From NCBI GenBank assembly GCA_013812515.1, contig JACCTI010000365.1:1-21405 (forward strand): DNA of 21,405 nt. Direction: 5' to 3'. Under the pieces are notes generated by a model. The model had not been told where the DNA came from. It saw only the letters and a list, made by a program, of their open reading frames with translations, and searched no databases. Each line of letters starts with the position of its first letter. The first letter of the stretch is position 1. The stretch comes from Chthoniobacterales bacterium (GTDB lineage Bacteria; Verrucomicrobiota; Verrucomicrobiia; Chthoniobacterales; UBA10450). Both the position numbers and the translations under genes were made by a program. Positions 7,291 through 13,582 of the stretch are shown in pieces.

Positions 7291-7848
7291 CTACTTTCCC
7301 AGGGTCTCTTTTTGCAAGCGTTTCAGACGGCTCGCGAGACTCGCTTTCGCCACGGAACTCATCCGATCAATGAACAGAATGCCGTTCAGATGATCGACTT
7401 CATGTTGGATTGCGCGCGCGAGCAGGCCCGTCGCTTCCAATTCAATCTCTTCTCCCTCCAGGGTTTCCGCTCGGACAGTGACTTCCATCGTTCGGTCGAT
7501 TTCCGCGGTAAGCTCCGGAAAACTAAGACAGCCTTCCGTCCCTGTGACCGCATCGCCTTCGAGACGTAGCTCGGGATTCAAGAGGACGAGCGGCATCGAG
7601 ACGCGCGGATCCACATCGACGCCATTCAATTTCAATGTGCTTGGTCGATCTTCGACTTCCGAGACATCCAGCACGGTGAGTTGCAACGCTTCGCCAACTT
7701 GCTGGGCCGCCAGACCCACGCCTCTCGCCTCGTGCATTGTCTGGATCATATCCGAGGCAAGCGCGCGAATGGTTTCGTCCACTCTCGCCACACGGCGGCC
7801 TTTCGCGCGGAGAACGGGGTCTCCGTACTTCACGATTGGCAATATCAT
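7291..7848 (-). CDS. def: Peptide deformylase
   Basis: Peptide deformylase removes the N-formyl group from nascent proteins in the cytoplasm; it is a metalloenzyme, usually with Fe(II). The 185-aa protein has all three family motifs: GVGLAAQQVG (43-52, fits GxGxAAxQ), EGCLSFPE (105-112, metal ligand C107) and QHEVDHLNG (148-156, ligands H149 and H153, catalytic E150). Length and spacing are normal, so it should be active. Its ATG overlaps the exbD stop as ATGA (7845-7848), so it is the last gene of the tonB-like/exbB/exbD cluster and is probably translated by coupling. def is often paired with fmt instead; no fmt is in the window. It ends 18 bp from REP-like copy 2. Confidence 0.96.
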   Translation of the reverse strand: MILPIVKYGDPVLRAKGRRVARVDETIRALASDMIQTMHEARGVGLAAQQVGEALQLTVLDVSEVEDRPSTLKLNGVDVDPRVSMPLVLLNPELRLEGDAVTGTEGCLSFPELTAEIDRTMEVTVRAETLEGEEIELEATGLLARAIQHEVDHLNGILFIDRMSSVAKASLASRLKRLQKETLGK

Positions 7849-8252
7849 TTCCCGCCTTGAGTGAATGCCGGCAGGTTCTTCACGCCGGCTAGCTTCAGCG
7901 CGTCCATCACTTTGATGATCGTGCCGAACGACGCCTTCTTGTCTGCCTGCAAGGCGAGCGAAGACTTTCGCGCGGCAACCAAGTCCCGCACGGCCCGCTC
8001 GAGCTCCTCCACGGGAACCGGATTGCCGTCGAGGCTCACCTGATCATTGGCGTCCACGCCGACGATGGCGTGGTCCGTCTCGGCCGGAGCTTTGGTCGCG
8101 GTTTGCGATTCCGGCAAGTTAATCTGCACCTCCGGCTGGTCCTTCTTGAAAGTGGTGGAGACGACGAAAAAAATCAGCAGGATCGTGAGGATATCCACGA
8201 GCGAAACGATGATGATGGAAGGCGCCCGTCGCTTCCGGACTGCGATCTTCAT
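7845..8252 (-). CDS. exbD: ExbD/TolR-family biopolymer transport protein
   Basis: ExbD/TolR proteins are single-span inner-membrane proteins that, with ExbB/TolQ, convert proton motive force into movement of TonB or TolA. The 135-aa product has a basic N-terminus (MKIAVRKRR), one membrane helix at about 12-33 and the conserved membrane aspartate D20 in SLVDILTILLIFF. A periplasmic domain follows, with INLPES (about 44-49) and the C-terminal FGTIIKVMDALKLAGVKN segment typical of the family. It lies 21 bp after exbB and its stop overlaps the def start (ATGA). A GAGAGGA sequence about 12 nt before the ATG may serve as a ribosome site. Sequence alone does not separate Exb from Tol; the linked TonB-like gene and absence of tolB/pal favour Exb. 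Confidence 0.9.
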   Translation of the reverse strand: MKIAVRKRRAPSIIIVSLVDILTILLIFFVVSTTFKKDQPEVQINLPESQTATKAPAETDHAIVGVDANDQVSLDGNPVPVEELERAVRDLVAARKSSLALQADKKASFGTIIKVMDALKLAGVKNLPAFTQGGK

Positions 8253-8273
8253 GCGGCGTGGGTGTCCTCTCGA

Positions 8274-9023
8274 TTAAATCGCGGGCGCGCGAACCGGAGC
8301 CGGCGCTGCTCCCGATGGCGGGGCCGCAGTCGCACCCGTGGCACGAGGCGGGGGCGTGCTCCCATCAGCGCGACGGCCGTAGTAGCACTTTCCGATCAAC
8401 TCCACAACGAGCGTTTCCATTTCCACCGACATCACTTCGATCTTTTTCGAAAAGTAACTGAAAGCGACTAACGACGGCACGGCGATCGAGAGACCGAAAA
8501 CGGTGGCGTTCAAGGCTTCCGCGATGCCGCGCGCGATCTGTTGTGTGTTCGATGCGCCAGAGCTGAGCCCCAGGGCGGAGAAGACGTGCACCAGACCAGA
8601 GACGGCGCCGATCAGACCGAGCAAGGGAGCGATGCCCGTGATGATCTCGAGCACGATCAAACCGCGCTCCAGCACGACCAGCTCGTGGCGCGCTTTCGTC
8701 TCAACGACCTCGACCGTTTCGCTGCGCGGCGCGCGGAGATGTTGCAGGGCCATCTTCACCAGGCGCGCGAGCGATGAGTTATCCTGCTGCACGATACGCG
8801 CGAGCCGGTCGGCGCTGTCTCCCGGAACCAGCCGCTCGATTTCGCTTTCGATCACGAGCGGGAGAACATTCTTCCGACGCAACGCCATTCCGCGCAAGAT
8901 GATCGTAGTCACGGTCATAATGGAGCAGCCCAGCAAGGGCCACATGAAAAAGCCGCCGGAAGAAAAGAACCGCCAGACAGCCGCCGCCGGCTCGGGCAGT
9001 TCGGCCAGGAAAGAAAGCGTCAT
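8274..9023 (-). CDS. exbB: MotA/TolQ/ExbB proton channel family protein
   Basis: This is the channel-forming partner of ExbD in the energy-transducing complex of the inner membrane. The 249-aa protein shows three membrane regions near residues 22-46 (FFMWPLLGCSIMTVTTIIL), 109-133 (GLIVLEIITGIAPLLGLIGAVSGLV) and 155-180 (ALNATVFGLSIAVPSLVAFSYF). The last two carry the family's small-residue-rich helices, with the LLGLxGxVxG core. The C-terminus is an unusual Pro/Ala/Thr-rich tail (TPPPRATGATAAPPSGAAPAPV), probably disordered and cytoplasmic. The start codon overlaps the upstream stop as ATGA (9020-9023), implying translational coupling to the TonB-like gene; exbD follows after 21 bp. Confidence 0.92.
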   Translation of the reverse strand: MTLSFLAELPEPAAAVWRFFSSGGFFMWPLLGCSIMTVTTIILRGMALRRKNVLPLVIESEIERLVPGDSADRLARIVQQDNSSLARLVKMALQHLRAPRSETVEVVETKARHELVVLERGLIVLEIITGIAPLLGLIGAVSGLVHVFSALGLSSGASNTQQIARGIAEALNATVFGLSIAVPSLVAFSYFSKKIEVMSVEMETLVVELIGKCYYGRRADGSTPPPRATGATAAPPSGAAPAPVRAPAI

Positions 9024-10075
9024 GGGTTAGCGTAGGTCGTGAAGGTGATATCCACCGGGAGCCTGCCCTCCGGCAAAGTCGCGACGAGATCGGGAGGAAT
9101 CGGAGGAATTTGCGCTTCCTGAAATGATTGCAAGCAGATGTTCGCGAAGGTCTCGTTCGCATTGTTCGAGAGCACCCGCAAGTTCCGCACTTTCCCCGTC
9201 GCATCGACCTGCGCTTCCAGGTGCGCGGTCCCGATGCTCACCAGGTCCATCTTGCCTTTCACGTAATAATACCAGCGCGAGCCGATCGCATCCGAGACGG
9301 ATTTCTGGTATTTCCCGAGCGGCGTCCCCACGGCATCGACGGACGATCGCGGCCCGCGATTCGTGATTTGCCCGCTGATTCTCGTCTGCCGCTTCTCCGC
9401 CTGATAACCGGCCGCCGCGGATTGCGGCCGCGGACGCGAGTCGACCGGCGGAGCGGTGGGGCCAACTTCCGGCGGCGGACTCGCCTCGACCTCTTGCGGG
9501 TCGCGCAAAGCCAGCGGCGGTGTCGCCGTTAACATCGCGAGCTGCTCGGGCTGCGGCGTCGCCACCGGCTTTGGCGTCGGTGGTGGAGTGGATTTTGGCG
9601 GCGGCGAAGCTTCCGGAGTTGGCACTACGGATGGCGCAACGCTCGGTACCGGAACCGGCGTCGGCTCAGCTTCGCGCTGCGGCTTTAAAGCCTGCGCCGC
9701 CAGGGAAACGTCCTGCGTTTGCATCTGTAGAAACGACCGATCTTTTCCATCTTGGGCAGGCAACGGCAGATCGCCGGTCGCAGGCAGCCTGCTCGCGGCG
9801 ATCGAGTTCGCATTTGATTCAAAGAGTTTCTCCTTCGGCTCTTCGCGCGACTCGTTAGTTGCATCCGTCTCGATGTAGGCCGGGTTCGCTCGCTTTTCGG
9901 GCGCTGTAGTTCCCGGTAGATCGACCATTGTTAACTCGACCGGTTTATCCTCCTCGAGTGGCGGCAGTGAGGAGGCGCCGTGAAAGGCCGCGAGCGAGAA
10001 AGCCACGACCAGGTGCAGGAAGAGCGATGCGAACACCGCCAGCCATAATTTCCTGCGCTCTCGTTTTGGTTCCAT
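9020..10075 (-). CDS. TonB-family energy transducer
   Basis: TonB-type proteins span the periplasm and pass energy from ExbBD to outer-membrane receptors. From the ATG at 10075 (351 aa), a short basic N-terminus (MEPKRERRKLW) precedes one membrane helix at about 11-30. That helix contains an S17-x3-H21 pair matching the SxxxH motif of TonB/TolA anchors. A long Pro-rich periplasmic spacer follows (roughly 110-225, many PTP/PPP runs). The C-terminal globular domain (about 250-350) has SRWYYYVKGK, AHLEAQVDATGKVRNLRV and SFQEAQIPPIPPD, like TonB/TolA C-terminal domains. The YP/YAxxG motif of classical TonB is not seen, so a TolA-like role is possible. In-frame ATGs at 10177 and 10111 exist; the former would translate REP-like copy 4 and is rejected. 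First gene of the exbB-exbD-def cluster. Confidence 0.85.
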   Translation of the reverse strand: MEPKRERRKLWLAVFASLFLHLVVAFSLAAFHGASSLPPLEEDKPVELTMVDLPGTTAPEKRANPAYIETDATNESREEPKEKLFESNANSIAASRLPATGDLPLPAQDGKDRSFLQMQTQDVSLAAQALKPQREAEPTPVPVPSVAPSVVPTPEASPPPKSTPPPTPKPVATPQPEQLAMLTATPPLALRDPQEVEASPPPEVGPTAPPVDSRPRPQSAAAGYQAEKRQTRISGQITNRGPRSSVDAVGTPLGKYQKSVSDAIGSRWYYYVKGKMDLVSIGTAHLEAQVDATGKVRNLRVLSNNANETFANICLQSFQEAQIPPIPPDLVATLPEGRLPVDITFTTYANP

Positions 10076-10143
10076 AAGGGCGAGGCTCCGCGCTTCGGGT
10101 GAATCTAGCATCGTGCATTCCGGGCACGAATCGAGCGTCGCAC

Positions 10144-10213
10144 TGTAGCCGGGGGCGGTGACTCCGGCAGGCACCAACTCCTACGACGGCCCGCCTCACC
10201 GCGGCCGGCTACA
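10144..10213. repeat. REP-like inverted doublet, copy 4 (variant sequence)
   Basis: The left arm at 10144-10168 starts TGTAGCCGGGGGCGGTGACT. The right arm at 10187-10213, read on the minus strand, starts TGTAGCCGGCCGCGGTGAGG. Both keep the TGTAG head, share TGTAGCCGG and CGGTGA, and can form internal GC-rich hairpins; the spacer is 18 nt. The sequence is a sub-type distinct from copies 1-3 (GCCGG instead of GCGGC after the head). It lies between the glycosylase and TonB-like genes and supplies the last five codons and stop of the glycosylase. Confidence 0.75.
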
Positions 10214-11068
10214 ACCCTGCGTCGACCTTCGCGTGCGGACAGTTGTTTTGCGTGCGTGATGAAACAGGTATTGCTGCGCATAGCCGCCATGCTCGCCGAA
10301 GTAGCTGTCGCAAAACGCACGCAGCTGCTGCAGTCTCATCTTTCGCCGCCGCGGAAAATACTGCTGCGTTAAGACGCGCTCGATCCAGACATCAATCGGA
10401 AACGCGCGAAGCCGTTCGTAAGCAAAAAGCATGACGCAGTTCGCCACTTTGAGGCCGACGCCCGGTAGCTCGCAGAGGCGCGCGCGCAGCTCGTCATCGG
10501 GCAGCTCGCGCCACGAATGAAGATCAGCTTCGCCCGAGCTGACGCGCTTTGCAGTAAGGAGCAGGTTCTTCGCGCGGTAGCCGAGGGCGCAGTTTCGTAG
10601 CTCGACCTCAGGGACATGCGCCAGCCGCTTCGCGGAAGGAAATACGTACAGCTCGATTGTTCCCAAGGTCAGGCGCTCACCGAAGCGTTGCCGCAAGGCG
10701 CGCGACATTTGCCGAATATGCGCCACCTGCTTCATCGATGAGGTGATGAACGTGGCGAGACATTCCCAGATCGGCTGGCGAATAATACGAAGCCCACGGC
10801 AATAATCGCGCGCCGCGCTCATCGCCGGATCAGCAGGGAAAGAATTGCAGATGTCCGGCAGCGGATGATCCAACGCGAAATATTTCCCCACCGCTCCGAC
10901 GGCGCCGCGGGAGATGAGCAGTCGTCCGCTCTGCTGCTCGACGTAGACAGCGCGATCCCCGATCATCCCCGCGTAACCAGAGCCACAGCTTTCCCAGTGA
11001 AAGACCTGTCCCGAATCGAGAGTCAGCGCGAGATCGAAATCGAGCGCTTCGATCTCGTTCAGTTTCAT
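10196..11068 (-). CDS. 8-oxoguanine DNA glycosylase / HhH-GPD family DNA glycosylase (OGG1-type)
   Basis: The enzyme excises oxidised guanine from DNA and, as a bifunctional glycosylase/AP lyase, nicks the backbone. From the ATG at 11068 (290 aa), the N-terminal OGG domain includes DSGQVFHWE (18-26). The HhH-GPD core includes ITSSMKQVAHIRQM (108-121) and the helix-hairpin-helix LPGVGLKVANC (201-211), with K207 at the catalytic lysine position of OGG1. D226 in FPIDVWIERV matches the conserved aspartate. An in-frame ATG at 11137 would add 23 residues encoded by the nested repeat at 11071-11157; those do not resemble the family and the start is rejected. The last five residues (CSRPR) and the stop come from REP-like copy 4, so the C-terminus may differ from relatives. 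It is divergent from the symporter gene. Confidence 0.9.
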   Translation of the reverse strand: MKLNEIEALDFDLALTLDSGQVFHWESCGSGYAGMIGDRAVYVEQQSGRLLISRGAVGAVGKYFALDHPLPDICNSFPADPAMSAARDYCRGLRIIRQPIWECLATFITSSMKQVAHIRQMSRALRQRFGERLTLGTIELYVFPSAKRLAHVPEVELRNCALGYRAKNLLLTAKRVSSGEADLHSWRELPDDELRARLCELPGVGLKVANCVMLFAYERLRAFPIDVWIERVLTQQYFPRRRKMRLQQLRAFCDSYFGEHGGYAQQYLFHHARKTTVRTRRSTQGCSRPR

Positions 11069-11070
11069 TC

Positions 11071-11157
11071 GCCACAGATTAACACGGATGAAACACGGAT
11101 GGGGGAGAGCTGCCCCCTTTTGAAAATCCGTGTTCATCCGTGTTCATCCGTGGCTAA
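11071..11157. repeat. Nested inverted/tandem repeat of CACGGATGAA-type units
   Basis: The left arm (11071-11100) has three tandem units of about 10 bp: CACAGATTAA, CACGGATGAAA, CACGGAT. The right arm (11126-11154) is ATCCGTGTTC twice and then ATCCGTGGC, the near-exact reverse complement of the left arm. The 25-nt centre has a further GGGG...CCCC hairpin (about 11101-11117). The element nearly fills the 101-bp gap between the divergent glycosylase and symporter genes. I recall similar ATCCGTGTTCATCCGTGG repeats between genes in several environmental phyla; I could not check this. Confidence 0.85.
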
Positions 11158-11169
11158 ATACCCGCCGCA

Positions 11170-12798
11170 ATGAACACGCGCCTGGTCATCGACGCCTTTG
11201 TTCTCCTCGCGTACTTCGTCATCATCATTTCAATCGGCCTGCGCATGGGCCGAAAGGAAGACACTCTCGAAGACTTTGCGCTCGGCGGGCGGCGCATCCC
11301 GTGGTGGGCAGTGCTCGCTTCCATCATCGCGGCCGAAACGAGCGCAGGTACATTTTTCGGCGCACCGGGCGAAGGTTTCGCGCTTCGCAATTACACCTAC
11401 GCGCAGCTCGCCATCGGCACCATCCTCGCGCGCATCATCGTCAGTTACATCTTCATCAAGCCGTACTATGACTACAAAGTTTACTCTATCTACGAGTACC
11501 TGACCGCACGCTTCGGCGTCTCCACCAAGAACGCGGCCTCGGCCGTATTTATGGCCACGCGGCTTCTCGCGTCAGGTGCGCGCCTTTACGTGGCCGCCAT
11601 CGCGCTCGCGCTCGCCTACGAGATGATCACCGGCGCGCGCCCCGGCCAGACGCAAACGTTGTTCATCTACGTCGGGGCCTGTGTCGCGATCGTCGTTCTC
11701 ACCGCGATTTACACCACGCTCGGCGGCATTAAAGCGGTCATCTGGACCGACTTCATTCAAGCTTCCATCATGATGGGCAGCGCGCTCGTCGCGCTCGGTC
11801 TGCTCTATTGGTCAATCCCGGGTGGCTGGAGTGAAATCGTGACGCGGAACGGGGCGCCCACAGTCTCAGGATTTCTCGCTACGGGGCTCGATCCGGCAAA
11901 AACAGGATGGAACCAAATCAAAGGAATGTTCGAAGTCGAATACACCATCTTCGCCGCACTCATTGGGTCGACGTTTATGACTATGGCCACTCATGGAACC
12001 GACCAGGATATGGTGCAGCGAATGTTGACGGCGTCCGACATTCGCCGCAGCCGGCGTTCCCTCATTCTCTCGGGCTTCGCGGACATTCCGATCGTCCTCA
12101 CCTTTCTGAGCATCGGCATTTTGCTCTGGACGTATTATCAGGTGCATCCCGATCCGACACTGCCAAAAGCGCCTAACGAGATCTTCTGCCACTACGTTCT
12201 CTACGAAATGCCGGTGGGCCTGCGCGGCCTGCTCATCGCCGGCATTTTCGCCACTGCCATGGGATCTCTGAGCACCGCGCTGAATGCGTTAGCCACGAGC
12301 TTCACGCGCGATTGGTACGTCACCTACATCCGCCCCGGCGCGAATGATGAACAAAGCCTGCGCGCGGTGCGTTGGGCCACCATTTGGTTCTCCGTCCTGA
12401 TGATCGCCGTCGCTTCCGCTACCTCGTACCTCGTAATTGTGCTTCCGGATCTGCGTATCATCCCGATCGTCCTCGGGATTTACGGCTACACGTACGGCTC
12501 ACTCCTCGGCATTTTCCTCGCCGGCATGCTAACCAAAACTCGTGGCACCGATCGCGGCAATGTTATTGCGATGATCATCGGTTTCCTGGTCGTTGCCATT
12601 TTAAGCGACTTGCTCAACAACGTGGCGCGGATCTTCGGCCGCGTCGCCTACGTGACCCCGTGGTGGTTGCCGAAGATGGAGTTCCCCTGGTGGATCTTTT
12701 TTGGAACGCTCGTCACCTTCTCGGTCGCGGTCTTGTTCCGAACAAGCCACGCGCAACTCGCGATCAACCGCGAAGGCGCGACCGCCTCTACTCGTTAG
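11170..12798 (+). CDS. Sodium:solute symporter family transporter
   Basis: This is a secondary transporter of the SSS family (LeuT fold) that couples solute uptake to the sodium gradient across the inner membrane. The 542-aa protein is almost wholly hydrophobic, with about 13 predicted helices. It begins VIDAFVLLAYFVIIISIGLRMG, then has the family-typical DFALGGRRIPWWAVLASIIAAETSAGTFFG segment (first core helix), YSIYEYLTARFGVSTK, LGGIKAVIWTDFIQ and the MGSLSTALNALATSFTRDWY segment in the second half. These match the SSS signature well. The substrate (sugar, amino acid, vitamin, organic acid or anion) cannot be told from the sequence, and neighbours give no hint. The ATG at 11170 lies 12 nt past the nested repeat; no clear Shine-Dalgarno is seen, so promoter and leader must lie in or beside the repeat. 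Confidence 0.93.
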   Translation: MNTRLVIDAFVLLAYFVIIISIGLRMGRKEDTLEDFALGGRRIPWWAVLASIIAAETSAGTFFGAPGEGFALRNYTYAQLAIGTILARIIVSYIFIKPYYDYKVYSIYEYLTARFGVSTKNAASAVFMATRLLASGARLYVAAIALALAYEMITGARPGQTQTLFIYVGACVAIVVLTAIYTTLGGIKAVIWTDFIQASIMMGSALVALGLLYWSIPGGWSEIVTRNGAPTVSGFLATGLDPAKTGWNQIKGMFEVEYTIFAALIGSTFMTMATHGTDQDMVQRMLTASDIRRSRRSLILSGFADIPIVLTFLSIGILLWTYYQVHPDPTLPKAPNEIFCHYVLYEMPVGLRGLLIAGIFATAMGSLSTALNALATSFTRDWYVTYIRPGANDEQSLRAVRWATIWFSVLMIAVASATSYLVIVLPDLRIIPIVLGIYGYTYGSLLGIFLAGMLTKTRGTDRGNVIAMIIGFLVVAILSDLLNNVARIFGRVAYVTPWWLPKMEFPWWIFFGTLVTFSVAVLFRTSHAQLAINREGATASTR

Positions 12799-12840
12799 AC
12801 GAGGTAAAGCGGACTGAGGACAGCCTATTGCTGCGACGCT

Positions 12841-13422
12841 CTAGCCGCCGAGTTGGCCTTTCTGCCAGGCATTGGTCAAACCGCGTTTTTTTACTTCTTT
12901 CTCTACCAGGGCCCGATCGATCTCGGTCACGCTCAACATGCTTCGGATATCTCGCAGATGTTTTTCACTGCCACCTTCCCGAAAGAATTCCAGCTTGCCG
13001 ATGATCACATATTCGGGAGGCGCGATCCATGCCCGTGTCCCAGCGACCGGGACTTCGCGCCGGTGCTTCCATGCCCAGAGCTGCAACGGTTCGCTCGTCG
13101 CAAGATAAACGTCTGCTTTGAAGCCAGTCTGGTGGTCTATGAGGTTGAAATGCCCGCGCTGCGCCCGCGCTGCCTCCAGCTGAATGACGTCCGCCGGAGG
13201 ACAGTAAAACTCGTTCTCTGGGAAAGCCTTCGCCACGGAGCCCGCCTCCGTCCGATCCAATACGACTATGACATCAAGATCGTTTGTGACGCGGTACTCG
13301 CCATAGGCGCTGGAAGCGATGGAACCGACTGCCATCCACCGCACTCCAAGTTGGTTGAACCGCGGAGCAAAAATGGCGAGCGGATTAGGAGCGGGCATGC
13401 AAAACGAACTCTCGTAAAGCAC
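12841..13422 (-). CDS. Nucleotidyltransferase-fold protein (AbiEii/MNT-like)
   Basis: The 193-aa product has the pol-beta-like nucleotidyltransferase pattern: GS at 33-34 followed 13 residues later by DLD (48-50, in VTNDLDVIVVL), with a third acidic residue in KADVYLA. These are the metal-binding acids of the fold, so catalysis is plausible. The substrate is unknown; relatives include AbiEii-type toxins, MNT antitoxins and aminoglycoside adenylyltransferases, but none can be chosen from sequence. The start is GTG at 13422, supported by GGAGG six nt upstream; an internal ATG (13398) is the alternative. The start lies inside the preceding 65-aa gene (38-nt overlap), suggesting coupled translation. 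Last gene of the hisS-aspS array. Residues PPEYVIIGKLEFFREGGSEKHLRDI resemble the C-terminal helical part of AbiEii-like proteins. Confidence 0.8.
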   Translation of the reverse strand: MLYESSFCMPAPNPLAIFAPRFNQLGVRWMAVGSIASSAYGEYRVTNDLDVIVVLDRTEAGSVAKAFPENEFYCPPADVIQLEAARAQRGHFNLIDHQTGFKADVYLATSEPLQLWAWKHRREVPVAGTRAWIAPPEYVIIGKLEFFREGGSEKHLRDIRSMLSVTEIDRALVEKEVKKRGLTNAWQKGQLGG

Positions 13423-13582
13423 GGGCCACCTCCGCTGGCGTCCAGTCAGGGTGTTCGAACCGCAACATTGCCGCTCGTACTTCCCGGATCTGTTCGATGA
13501 ACGCCATCCCGAGCTCGAGACGCCGCGCCGGCGTCATCTTCCGATAAGCAGTGATCTGCGCAGGATGAAGACCTTCACTCAT
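13385..13582 (-). CDS. Small hypothetical protein paired with the nucleotidyltransferase
   Basis: The 65-aa product, MSEGLHPAQITAYRKMTPARRLELGMAFIEQIREVRAAMLRF then EHPDWTPAEVARALREF, looks all-helical. It contains an MTPARRLELG helix and an HPDWTPAEVARALREFVLHAR helix. I recall small proteins with an MTPAxKL...HPDW pattern encoded just before a nucleotidyltransferase in other bacteria, but could not verify it here. The start overlaps the aspS stop by 8 nt and the end overlaps the nucleotidyltransferase by 38 nt, so the three are probably translated in series. No DNA-binding or catalytic motif is visible. It could be an antitoxin, an adaptor or a regulatory subunit; none is demonstrated. Confidence 0.72.
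   Translation of the reverse strand: MSEGLHPAQITAYRKMTPARRLELGMAFIEQIREVRAAMLRFEHPDWTPAEVARALREFVLHARS
13429..13433 (-). promoter_or_regulatory. Shine-Dalgarno deciding the GTG start of the nucleotidyltransferase
   Basis: GGAGG on the minus strand, followed by TGGCCC and then GTG at 13422, gives a 6-nt spacing. It is one of the strongest ribosome sites in the window. It lies within the coding region of the 65-aa gene and favours GTG over the ATG at 13398. Confidence 0.7.

Noticed and set aside
10076..10177. 34-residue N-terminal extension of the TonB-like protein
   Set aside because: It partly translates REP-like copy 4; the ATG at 10075 places the basic residues and membrane helix correctly. 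A start at 10111 cannot be fully excluded.
12372..13500. Two overlapping plus-strand open frames of about 210-215 codons
   Set aside because: They are out-of-frame with the symporter or antisense to the nucleotidyltransferase; no family features.
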